NCBI RefSeq assembly: GCF_014805685.1
Contig: NC_060892.1
Coordinates: 16,783,990-16,847,989, forward strand
DNA length: 64,000 nt
Source of the DNA: Silurus meridionalis
Taxonomy: Eukaryota; Chordata; Actinopteri; Siluriformes; Siluridae
Direction: 5' to 3'
A program made the position numbers and the translations under genes. A model generated the notes under the pieces. That model did not search any database. It was not told the origin of the DNA and saw only the letters and a list, made by a program, of their open reading frames with translations. Of this stretch, positions 54,952 through 64,000 are shown in pieces. Positions within the stretch are counted from its first letter, which is position 1. Each line of letters begins with the position of its first letter.

Positions 54952-56222
54952 CCAAATACTCCAAAATACAAAACTTCATATACTAACCCACCTAAAAACA
55001 CCTAAATTATATTATATGTTCTTTTAAAATAATTCTGTACATATAATTTTTTAGGAACATATTTGTGTATTTAATACAAACTACATGGTAGAAAAAAAAA
55101 CACACAGAAAACAGGTAACTGATGTGCTTTCTGTGTCCACACCAGAGGAAACACAAACTGTTTTGTCCCGATAAATGGCACATTTTTCAAAATGCAGGGA
55201 GTTTGTGTACTTTGGTGTTAGTTTTCTGAAACTTTTTAGTGAACCAATGCAAACAAACAAATTCCTTTCCTCCTCTGTGAAAAAGGGAAAATAAAGAATG
55301 TAAGCTTAGTGTTGGGCTTCATGATAATGATGATGATGATGATGATGCGGAGGAGGAGAAAGAGGATGAGGAGGAAAAGGAAAGGGTGTTTGTGAATGCG
55401 TGTGTGTGTGTGTATGTATGTGTGTAAACTTAACGGTCACTTCATTAATTGATGTTGTTTAGTGGCAGCTCTTGAACTTCAGGTTGTCGAGGAGGACTTT
55501 CCGTCTTTCCGAGAAGAGGAAAATTACAGAGCGATAAAGCCAAGCTTTTCAGAGAAGGGTTAGTTTTGCAGAGGTGTAAAAGCAAACCTGTGTCTTTGCC
55601 GTAATGCCCGAAAGTGCCGGGTTACTAAAAATAATATTTGCCTAGCTCATGGGCGAGCGAATTAACAAGCCGCCAAAGACGAGCAGAGAATACAGAGCTG
55701 ACTGGAAAATAGCCTGGTCTGGAAATAGATTTAAATTTCCTTCATTAAGCCCAAAAAAAAAAAAAAAAGAAAAGAAGAAAAAAGAAAGGAGCCACATGCG
55801 TCGGCTCGCGGCAGAGTCGTTAGGTCTTTTTAAGCTCAGATGAAAAACATTAACAAATACCACAACGGGTTTCAGCGTGAGTCTGTTGTTCACTTACACA
55901 TGGCGGCAGAGAGAGAACTCGCGTCACATTGCTCTAAACGTACGCTCTGAAACAAAACAAGTGGCATGTGAGACGGCACGGCAGGAAAGCAGGAAACCGC
56001 CGAAATCCAAACCCACAGTTTTTGTGATCGTATCGCTACATTGCAAACGAGCGACTGGTTTGAGGTGGAAACTTCCAGCTAAGGGCGACATTGTTTTAAT
56101 TATTTACTTCATTAATGCACGCGTTCTAATATTGTTTCCATAGTAACAGGTTATTTTACTGCAGGCGGGTGAAAGAAAGGGTGTTAATGTTAATTTGTAA
56201 GGAGACGTTTATGTAATGGTTG

Positions 56223-56223
<1 letters not shown>

Positions 56224-56287
<64 letters not shown>
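56224..56287. repeat. (TA)n microsatellite
   Basis: About 32 TA units. Confidence 0.97.
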
Positions 56288-56290
<3 letters not shown>

Positions 56291-56739
56291 GTCTCCGGTT
56301 TCAGAATTTTGTAACAGTTTTTTTTCTGCATTCTGCATAAAGAGACAGTGAGGGAACGAGTGCTTGTAGCTGCCAGAACATGTGAGAGTAACATCAAACA
56401 CTAAATTTCATTATAAATGGATCAATATATACTGTCAATATTTAATAAATTGTTAAAAGAAATGTTAGTAAATCGTAAAGGTTAAAGGTCAGTTTTGAGA
56501 ATATACAGTACATATTTGTGTGTGTGAGAGTTTGAATTATGTCAATGATCTCTGGGCGTGGTTTTAACCGAGGTCGAGGCTGTAAGCTGCGTGTCCTCTT
56601 TTATAAAACTCTCACACAGATGTGAAACGATGTGAAATCGTGAAAAGAAATGTAACACAGTGAAACATGCAGGACGCTAAGAACAGGAGCAGGAAACAGG
56701 TCTGGACATGACAAGCTCTCATCCCTGTGCAATCGCTGT

Positions 56740-56741
<2 letters not shown>

Positions 56742-56792
<51 letters not shown>
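56742..56792. repeat. (CA)n microsatellite
   Basis: About 25 CA units, with further interrupted CA-rich sequence to about 56930. Confidence 0.97.
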
Positions 56793-56795
<3 letters not shown>

Positions 56796-57608
56796 TCATA
56801 TAAACACAATGCACCCATATACATACACATACACACTACAAAGACTGCACACACATAAACAAAAAGATGCACACACACACACACACAATAGATATACACA
56901 CAATGCACACGTATATACACAAACACACAACCAAATGTCAAACATGCATCCAGGAGATGATGAGAAAGTGAAAAACAGTTAGAGGCATCTTGGGATTGAT
57001 TATTGTGTTTATAATTGTGATTGTGGTTTAAAGAGAATGTGAGCTGTGTGTGTGTGAGAGATAGAGAAGACTTGACTTTTTTGTTGTCTATGACCTGCAC
57101 ATCGAGTCCAAGCTTGCTGAAGACTTGTGTGTTTTCTCTCTATCTCTCTCTCTATATCTCTCGCTCAGAATTTTATTTCGTTTAAATAGATTTGTTACAA
57201 AAACATTTATAGTATTAATATAAAATTGCTTCTCTTAGTTCTCTGCATCTCCCCCTCTCTCTCTTTCTCTTTCTCAGTAAATGACAGAATGAGGCATTCC
57301 TCTCCCCTCCTCTCCTCCCCTGACTCACCCCAGGGGTTCTCCCTTGTTGCCATCCCTGTGCCAACATCTATATTTATTTACACACTCGCACACCTAACTA
57401 GTTAATTCTTCAAAATGCTGTGCAGGAATCAGAGAGAAATCAATTAATGCTCATTTGTAAACGTGGGAGGTGTGCCGCTTTGCTTTTATTAAACAAGCAC
57501 CACAATGAGGAGTGGAAAAAAATGCTGCATCCCGGCTGTGCGGTGAAGCTCTGTCTCCTCCCCTGCCTCTAATGAAACCTGTCTCACTTTTTTTTTTTTT
57601 ATGAATCA

Positions 57609-57672
57609 GGTTTAAAATAAAATAATTTAATACATATAAAAATAAAAAAAAACAAGTAACATCTGACTACAC

Positions 57673-57674
<2 letters not shown>
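57609..57674 (+). repeat. Flanking repeat of the (GATA)n locus, copy 1
   Basis: GGTTTAAAATAAAATAATTT through AACATCTGACTACACTAG is nearly identical to 62339-62400, and both copies pass directly into (GATA)n. The pair marks one duplicated or transposed unit that carries the tetranucleotide. Confidence 0.85.
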
Positions 57675-57749
<75 letters not shown>

Positions 57750-57772
57750 TGATTGATTGATTGATTGATTGA
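57675..57772. repeat. (GATA)n-(GATT)n microsatellite
   Basis: About 18 GATA units followed by about 6 GATT units. Confidence 0.97.
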
Positions 57773-57784
57773 TCTTAAGATTTG

Positions 57785-57955
57785 GTATTTGGTTTTTTAA
57801 CATCTCATTTCACATTTAGTCCCCATTTGCTGTTATAATAATCACTCTTCTTCACTACACTTTGGACTTACGGAACTTGTGCTCTTTCAGCCAAAAGGGT
57901 TTAGTGAATTGAGGTACTGATGTATAGGGTGAAGAGGCCTGGGGTTTAGGTCTCG
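57785..57955 (+). mobile_element. Internal fragment of the 60947-type DNA transposon
   Basis: TTAGTCCCCATTTGCTGTTA, CACTCTTCTTCACTACAC, then GGTACTGATGTATAGGG and GCCTGGGGTTTAGG, align in order with the 61018-61152 part of the longer element. The terminal repeats are missing. Confidence 0.7.
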
Positions 57956-58339
57956 TAGTACAAGTGAAGAGAAAAATTATCGCTCCCACACCCAAAGACG
58001 TCCTATACATTTGTGACTTGTGACAATACATATGACTAGAAAGATCCGATATTTTGTCCAGACAGACAGGCAGATATATATTTAAATAATATTTACTATG
58101 AATAATTTAACTATATTTTTAATATCCAATGGAGATCAGATTGCGTGATTTTGGGATCCACTCGTGTCTGTAAGCAAGATCAACAGTGTATGAACACACA
58201 GACACACTTTTTTATTTTAAAAACTTTAACCTCAGTCTGTAAAAATCTGAGAAACACCAACAGCAAAAAAAAAATACTGCCTCATCGTTCGGTGTTCACC
58301 TCTGCCCATATTGACACACACGCTGGTGTATAAATTGAT

Positions 58340-58700
58340 GAATCAGTGTCAGTGCTGCTGTAATGGCATTGGAGGGCGAGCTATAAATCAGAGTCGGCCA
58401 TCTTCCCTCCCAATCACCCATATGGAGAGATCCTGAGCTTAAGGATGAAGTGTATGTGCATATGTGTGTGTGTGTGTGTGTGTGTTCGAGGCACGCTGGG
58501 TTTTGGCGGGGTAATGAATGCCTTCATCCTGCCCCGGCAGTCAGCAGATTGCCCTGCGTTGATGGATCCTGTCAGCCCGCTGCGGCATGCTACATTTCAT
58601 TGCACAATAAACATGGCTGTCAAAACCAAACAAAATGAAATCAATTTATCCTGAGCGCAGAGTGCACGCTAAATGAAATTAATGTAGTGTGGGGAAGTGA
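58340..58700. promoter_or_regulatory. Possible conserved non-coding element
   Basis: Outside a short (TG)n at 58456-58485 the block is unique, with ACATTTCATTGCACAATAAA near 58590, AATGAAATCAATTTATCC near 58634 and GCTAAATGAAATTAATGTAG near 58669. The call rests on texture only. Confidence 0.3.
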
Positions 58701-58824
58701 GTGTATTATCCCTCATGGCCACGCTACATGGCCAGCTGGGGGGAGGATTTCTATCCTTCTTTTATCTGTTCCGGGTTGTAGTGTGTCAGAATACAAGGTA
58801 AGCACATGTTTTTGGGATAGGCCG

Positions 58825-59720
58825 ACAGAGAAAGAGAGAGGGAAAGAGAGAGAATGATAGATGAAGAGTGAGAGGTGGACATACAGATGAAGAAAGAGAA
58901 AAGGAGATGTAGTGAAAGATAAAGACAGAGATAAAGAGAGACACATACAAAAAGAAAGACTAAGAAAAAAGAGAAAAATACAAAGTGAGAGGTGGACAGT
59001 GATGGAAAAATAGAAATAAAGTGAGAGATAGAAAAAGAGATAGAAAGGATAGAGATGAAAAGCTATGGAGAAAGACATACATAAACAAAAAGAAATAGAA
59101 AAGAGTAAATAAAAGACAGTGAGAGACCAACAGAGTGATCTAGAAAGAGAGGAGATAGACACTGAAAGCAACAGATTAAGTGAGAGACAGACAGAAACAA
59201 GAGAGAAAAAAGGATGAAGTCAGAGGTTGAGATAAACAGAAACAGTTATAAATTCAAATAAAGTAAGAGACAGACAGAAAAGAGCTGGAAAAACCGAGAA
59301 AGACACACAGAAAACGTGCTAGAGAAAATAAATATAAAGTGCTTTGGAGAATTGAGGTTCTTGTAGCAAGTTGTCCCAGAATTTGACCCTTCATCCTTAT
59401 CTTAATCATTCTCCTCATCTTTTCCCTCATTCTTGTTCTTCTCCTCAGCCTCATCTTTACCTGTCCTCATCCTTGCTCATATCCTTCTCCTCATTCTGAT
59501 TTTCCTCCTCATCCTCATCCTCGTCTTGTCTGTCACCTTCTTCCTCATCTTCCTCCTTGTTACCCTCCGCATACGCCTCCTCGTTCTCATCCTCCACCTC
59601 TAAGATTTTAATTGATGTGTCCCTTCTTTTATTTCTAAAAAGATCAATCAAATACCATTGGTGGCATTTTTCTCTGCTCCTCCTTGTACACTCTTTTGGG
59701 TTGTTTGACACTGAAGATTG
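58825..59720. repeat. Degenerate polypurine tract followed by polypyrimidine tract
   Basis: From about 58825 to 59335 the plus strand is a degenerate GA/GAT/AAG purine-rich sequence. From about 59385 to 59720 it switches to TCC/TCA-rich pyrimidine sequence. The acidic and serine-rich open frames here are by-products of composition and are not genes. Confidence 0.8.
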
Positions 59721-60458
59721 CATTTCAGTATCTCTATGCACTAATTAAAAATCTCTGTTTTTGTGTTTGTTTGTTTATTTTTTTTTATTTTTGTTCAGAG
59801 CTCAGTCACAGGTAACGCACGCCAAGCATCGCAGGACACGCAAGCGCCTAGTGAACACACATCACATGTGGAGGATGAAATATTCATGCCTCATTCTGAG
59901 CTTTCTTTTTCCAGTTTTTTCTAATCATTAAAGATGTATTGGAGCATATGGGAAGCCCTTTTTTGGGGTTTGTTTTATTTTTCAGGCCTTGTTTATCAAC
60001 ATGTTTTTTTTTTGTTGTTGTTTAAATATTCATACAACTTTTATTTAATTCTTTCACATCTTACATATAAAAGGAAGCGAGAGCATGTGAAATCTTTTCC
60101 GTCTTGCTGTAAGAACCCGGGGCTTGATGATGTTGAGTGGCCTGATTGAGAGGCTGAATGCTTAGACACACACTCTCACACACAAACTGTGTGAAATGAT
60201 TGGGTGCTTGGGCCATCGATGAATATTTAACAAGAATATATGTGAAGGTTTCTTTTCTTCTGGAAATTAGCAGAACTCGCAAAAAAAAAATGTTCAGTCC
60301 ATGGTGACAGCCATATGACTGAAGTGTTTGTAAAATGTTGTGTGTGTGTGTGTGTGTGTATATAGAGAATGCTCCAACTCCTTTCCTCTAGCCCTGCGAA
60401 GTTGATTAATGTCATTTTGGCGTTCACTTTGTCCTTCTTCTTACTCTGGTGTTTCCAG

Positions 60459-60692
60459 GGAGTAAGAAGTGGAATGGTTCTGTCGATAAACCACACTCAT
60501 ATTATTTTTGGCCAACAGGAGGCGCCAGCACCACTGAGGCCCGGGTGTTCAGAGAATCGCGGGGACGGAACCCCAATGAGCCGCACATCAAGCGACCCAT
60601 GAATGCCTTCATGGTGTGGGCCAAGGATGAGCGGCGCAAAATTCTGCAGGCTTTCCCAGATATGCACAACTCCAATATCAGCAAAATTCTAG
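60459..60692 (+). CDS. sox6: SOX6 exon W9: first half of the HMG box
   Basis: A 234-base exon, phase 1 at both ends, with acceptor GTGTTTCCAG and donor GTGAGT. After completing Gly it encodes [20 protein letters not shown], then [20 protein letters not shown] and the HMG-box start [46 protein letters not shown] is the Sox HMG signature: Phe/Met wedge residues insert into the DNA minor groove and bend it. [18 protein letters not shown] also acts as a nuclear localisation signal in Sox proteins. The first 20 codons can be removed in frame by a second acceptor at 60517-60518 (CCAACAG|GAGG). The HMG box being split after ISKIL by a phase 1 intron is the usual SoxD gene structure. Confidence 0.98.
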
Positions 60693-60946
60693 GTGAGTTT
60701 CAGAAACATTTTTGCGTGACAGTTTTAATGCCCTAATCACTGATCTGCTGATTTAGGCTAAAAGCATATTTCTCTAATCAAATCTTTCTGTATGCTATGA
60801 ATGTTCTGAAGCTTGGGTCACCTACAGAAAGACTCTCTATTTTATTTATTTGCTTATATTTAGAGATGCATAAAACACCAGAAGAAGATATTTCATTTTC
60901 AGGCTCATGACTTTCTTATGCATGTTCTTTTTGTTATTTTAACAAA

Positions 60947-61441
60947 ACTATACTCAACAAAAGTTTGTGGACACCTGATCGTAAGATTAGTATGTGCTTT
61001 CTCACCATCCCATGCCATATTTATTCCCCATTTGCTGATGTAATAACCTCCACTCTTCTTCAAGTTCCACTAGATTTCGAATTTGTGCTCATTCATCCAC
61101 AAGCGTGCTAATAAAGTCAGGTACTAATGTAGAGGGGAGACAGCCTGGGGTGTAGTCAGCATTCCAATTCATCCCAAAAGTGTTCATTTTACTCAAAATC
61201 TTCCAATCCTATCCATGTAAACCATATCGTCAATGAGCTGGCTTTTTGCCCAGTGGATTTGTCATACTGGAACAGTTTTTTTATCTCCTAGTTCAATTGA
61301 ATGGAGCATTTAAAGCTACTGCTTTAAATATAAAGATGTCCTATTGAATAGTGTGCCTCCAACCTTTTGATAACAGTTTGGGGAAGAAACACAAATGGCT
61401 GAAAATTTCAGTTGCCCCTATAGTTTTGTTTATTTAGTGTA
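60947..61441 (+). mobile_element. Non-autonomous DNA transposon remnant, about 495 bases
   Basis: The left end ACTATACTCAACAAAAGTTT then GTGGACACCTG, and the right end CCCTATAGTTTTGTTTATTT then AGTGTA, form imperfect inverted repeats. The interior contains TTGTCATACTGGAACAG and AACAGTTTGGGGAAGAAAC, which I recognise from a family very common in teleosts. There is no transposase. It has accumulated many changes, so it is old and inactive. Confidence 0.75.
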
Positions 61442-62062
61442 GCTTTAAAGTTCAATTGTTCTTTAACACAGGTGGTGTCTTTTCACTTATGTCTATGTTT
61501 CAATTTATATTTATATAATTTATATTGATAGAGTGTCAAAAGTTGACAGCTCACTCAAGCACCATCATCAACGTCCCTTGTCAAAACTTTAAATAAATAA
61601 AACTTACAAAAAAATCAGCTGCCATTTTTATTTTTCACTAGATATAAAAACCTCACTCCACTTCCTGCCCTCTAAAAAAAAAAAATTTTACAAGGTCTGA
61701 TTTTTGTTGTTGTTGTTTGATAAACCAGTACATATGTATTAAATTATGACATGATATAAGACCCACCCAGTGGACAGCCTAGTCATAAAAATATATACAT
61801 AATATAAAATAAATAAGGGATATTGGCCTCCATCTTTAATCATTCCACTTTAATTATTTAAATATTCTGCTGTTCAGAACTGAGGGACGGTGATGAATGC
61901 GTGTGGGGTGAAGAATAAACATTAAGCATTCACGACACAATGAAAGTCTGTTGATAGAAACAAAAATGAGTGGATTTTACACAAGCCACTAAACATGTCT
62001 CCTGTTTAAGACAGCGAACCAGAAAGCCAGTGTAGATTATAAATTCAGAGTGCAAGAGCTAC

Positions 62063-62069
<7 letters not shown>

Positions 62070-62137
<68 letters not shown>
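62070..62137. repeat. (AT)n microsatellite
   Basis: About 34 AT units. Confidence 0.97.
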
Positions 62138-62140
<3 letters not shown>

Positions 62141-62338
62141 TATATACCCTACATTTCTTTTTTAAAGATTATAACTTTTAACATTATTAATGCATTTATG
62201 AAATTAGTAAAAATTAATACAAATAAATAAGCATTTGTTAGTCAAACAAAAATGATGATTAATTAATTTGGATTAATTTAGGTCATAAAGGAGTATTAAT
62301 AATTAACTAATTAAGTTTGATAGATAGGTTTGAAATTA

Positions 62339-62401
62339 GGTTTAAAATAAAATAATTTAATGCATATAAAAAAAACCAGGTAACATCTGATTACACTAGA
62401 T

Positions 62402-62482
<81 letters not shown>
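62339..62482 (+). repeat. Flanking repeat copy 2 with (GATA)n
   Basis: 62339-62400 nearly repeats 57609-57674 and is followed by about 20 GATA units (62402-62482). Unlike the first locus there is no GATT block or transposon fragment after it. Confidence 0.9.
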
Positions 62483-62483
<1 letters not shown>

Positions 62484-62519
62484 AAGTGAAACATATTGTC
62501 TGTATACCTGTTCTATTTA

Positions 62520-62870
62520 GATCCATGTACGGTACCTGATTGGTGGTGTCATGTTCACACTGACTGCGAGTCAGAAACCTCGGCATTGTGGCCACTGTTG
62601 GAGTGGCTCAATCAGATGGATTTAGGAGCCGTCACACAGCCCTGGTGTTTGTCATGAAAAATGACGGGGCTAAATGGGTCTCGTCCCACAGTGCTGAGAG
62701 TCAATACATCACCGTTACTAAAAGTCCCGTCAGCCAAAGGGACACGTTGAAGGCTGGAGATATTTACAAGGCCTGTTGTTTCCGCTAATGCAGCACTCTG
62801 GAACAAAGCTGCCTTTAGCAAGCAGCTCACCTCGCATCGGCACGACCTGATTCCAGCAGGGAGGTGTATT
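62520..62870. promoter_or_regulatory. Possible conserved non-coding element in the HMG-box intron
   Basis: Repeat-free and GC-balanced, with ATTGTGGCCACTGTTGGAG near 62584, CTCAATCAGATGGATTTAGG near 62608 and TGGAACAAAGCTGCC near 62801. An open frame of 66 codons exists but has no splice-compatible SoxD content. The call rests on texture only. Confidence 0.35.
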
Positions 62871-63188
62871 AAAGCTGGGATGAAAGCAGAAATAGGAAAA
62901 GGGCTAAAAAGTACTGTTGATATTGGTATCCTGGATTGTTTCTTGTATAAATAGTGAATTATGTTTAATGCTATAATGATCTATTATCATCCTATTATTA
63001 TTATCTGTATTACAGTTCTAATATTCATCAAGCATAAATTGTAACCTTTGCATTATTGTTTTTGCTCTTTAATGTATATAATTTTATGACCTACTGGTAA
63101 TTTTGGTTGATCTTGGATGACACCAATTTCTTCTATATTTTAGACTATGAGATAAAAGAATAAAATAAAATTTTTTCTCTTTATCCAG

Positions 63189-63405
63189 GCTCTCGCTGGA
63201 AGGCCATGTCCAACCAGGAAAAGCAGCCGTACTACGAAGAACAGGCTCGTCTGAGCAAAATCCACCTAGAGAAGTACCCCAACTACAAGTACAAGCCTCG
63301 GCCCAAGCGCACGTGCATCATTGATGGCAAGAAGCTGCGCATTGGCGAGTACAAGCAGATGATGCGCTCGCGGAGGCAGGAAATGCGGCAGTTCTTCACG
63401 GTAGG
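63189..63405 (+). CDS. sox6: SOX6 exon W10: second half of the HMG box and basic tail
   Basis: A 217-base exon that completes Gly (G|GC) and encodes [40 protein letters not shown], then [20 protein letters not shown] and [11 protein letters not shown] plus GG of a split Gly codon (phase 2, donor GTAAGT at 63406). It holds HMG helices 2 (end) and 3 and the C-terminal nuclear localisation sequence [25 protein letters not shown] and [14 protein letters not shown] match SOX6; SOX5 has KQHLEKYPDY and RNRRQEMRQYFNVG. Changes from the mammalian sequence as I recall it are conservative (WKSM to WKAM, CIV to CII, KQL to KQM). The C-terminal tail exon lies beyond the window. Confidence 0.98.
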
Positions 63406-64000
63406 GTAAGTACGAAAACAAATAACTTTACGTTTGATGTTCATCAAACAACTCCAAATCATTCACCTTTGTGAAAGGAGTCTCTAATTTAGTTAAAGGT
63501 AAAACTAGGACATGAAGTTTTTTCACACATTTTCAGGACAGACAAGTTCCTCACAGCATTGTTTTTCCATATGAAACTTAAGATCGGGAAAAAATACGAA
63601 AATATTCTGATCATAATACAAATAACTGACATGATTACAGTACAATAAAATGAAGTCTAAAGATTTCAAGATTCGTCTTGAGATTTGTAATTTATTACAT
63701 GTGGTCAGTGTGAGATATCCGGCACTGTGGAGAAAAAAAAAAATCAGGTCGTTTAACATCAACGCCTGCCTCATTTTTTTTCACAATTGTTCCCAAAGCT
63801 GTTCACTCGTAACTGAATGGAGATCTATTTCACAGCTGCTGACTGCGAACACTAGCTCAGGGCAGAGCCATGACTCCAGCACCAAAGACGTGCTAAAATA
63901 TGTGAAAATCTAAGGAGAGACGCCAGTAACGTCAGCTGAAAGAGATTTCCTTTAACAAATTCTTGTTTCCCCCAAATCATGTTCTACTAATTTAATTTTT
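63406..64000 (+). other. sox6: sox6 intron downstream of W10 (5' part)
   Basis: The start of a phase 2 intron whose acceptor lies outside the window. About 600 bases of AT-rich sequence; I see no repeat family or exon in it. Confidence 0.85.

Larger units (their letters stand above)
53149..60458 (+). other. sox6: sox6 intron W8-W9
   Basis: A 7,310-base phase 1 intron rich in repeats: a retroelement-type fragment near 54265-54360, (GT)n at 54881-54948, (TA)n at 56224-56287, (CA)n at 56742-56792, (GATA)n-(GATT)n at 57675-57772, part of a DNA transposon at about 57785-57955, and a purine tract followed by a pyrimidine tract at 58825-59720. Enhancer-like blocks lie near 55560-55740 and 58340-58700. 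No other exon is recognised. Confidence 0.85.
60693..63188 (+). other. sox6: sox6 intron W9-W10 (inside the HMG box)
   Basis: A 2,496-base phase 1 intron. It holds a DNA transposon remnant (60947-61441), (TA)n at 62070-62137, a copy of the GATA-flanking repeat with (GATA)n at 62339-62482 and a unique enhancer-like block at 62520-62870. The acceptor is TTTATCCAG. Confidence 0.9.

Noticed and set aside
57675..57772. CRISPR-like regular repeats
   Set aside because: They are four-base tandem units with no spacers, in a vertebrate gene.
59457..59741. Acidic 94-codon open frame on the minus strand
   Set aside because: The Glu/Asp run is simply the translation of the TCC/TCA-rich tract; there is no splice or start context.

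Overview
The window is vertebrate, most likely teleost, genomic DNA. It holds the central part of one large gene on the plus strand, sox6, a SoxD-group HMG-box transcription factor. Ten coding exons (here W1 to W10, 1,510 coding bases, about 503 codons) lie in order. All nine complete introns are GT-AG, and every split codon is restored at its junction, so the model is self-consistent without outside data. Exons for the N-terminal part (roughly 180 residues by comparison with mammalian SOX6) lie upstream of the window. The last coding exon or exons for the C-terminal tail lie downstream.

Layout: 1-6042 is the end of an upstream intron. W1-W2 (6043-8737) encode the leucine zipper and glutamine-rich coiled coil. 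A 16.7-kb intron follows. W3-W4 (25486-30540) encode the Pro/Ala-rich SoxD-conserved segment. W5-W6 (40518-42813) carry the [10 protein letters not shown] segment, a SUMO-type lysine and a CtBP-type PLNLS motif. W7-W8 (43720-53148) encode the second conserved helix ([16 protein letters not shown]) and its linker. W9-W10 (60459-63405) encode the HMG box, split by a 2.5-kb intron after the ISKIL sequence. Residues such as [18 protein letters not shown] and [14 protein letters not shown] match SOX6 rather than its paralogue SOX5.

The other 97-98 percent is intronic. It carries many dinucleotide and tetranucleotide microsatellites, two copies of a tRNA-derived SINE, tails of retroelements common in fish, pieces of a non-autonomous DNA transposon family, a separate small dispersed repeat present at least four times, and repeat-poor blocks that look like conserved non-coding elements. 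The repeat types suggest an otophysan fish, perhaps a catfish; that is inference from remembered repeat families. No second protein gene, tRNA gene, CRISPR array or microbial-type system is visible. The open frames outside the ten exons are low-complexity repeats or random intronic frames.

The observations most worth a second look concern splicing: an in-frame 60-base tandem acceptor in the first HMG exon, a NAGNAG acceptor at W3, and W8 sitting only 50 bases from a long (TA)n(CA)n repeat. A SUMO motif is also assembled across an exon junction, and several intronic blocks are enhancer candidates.
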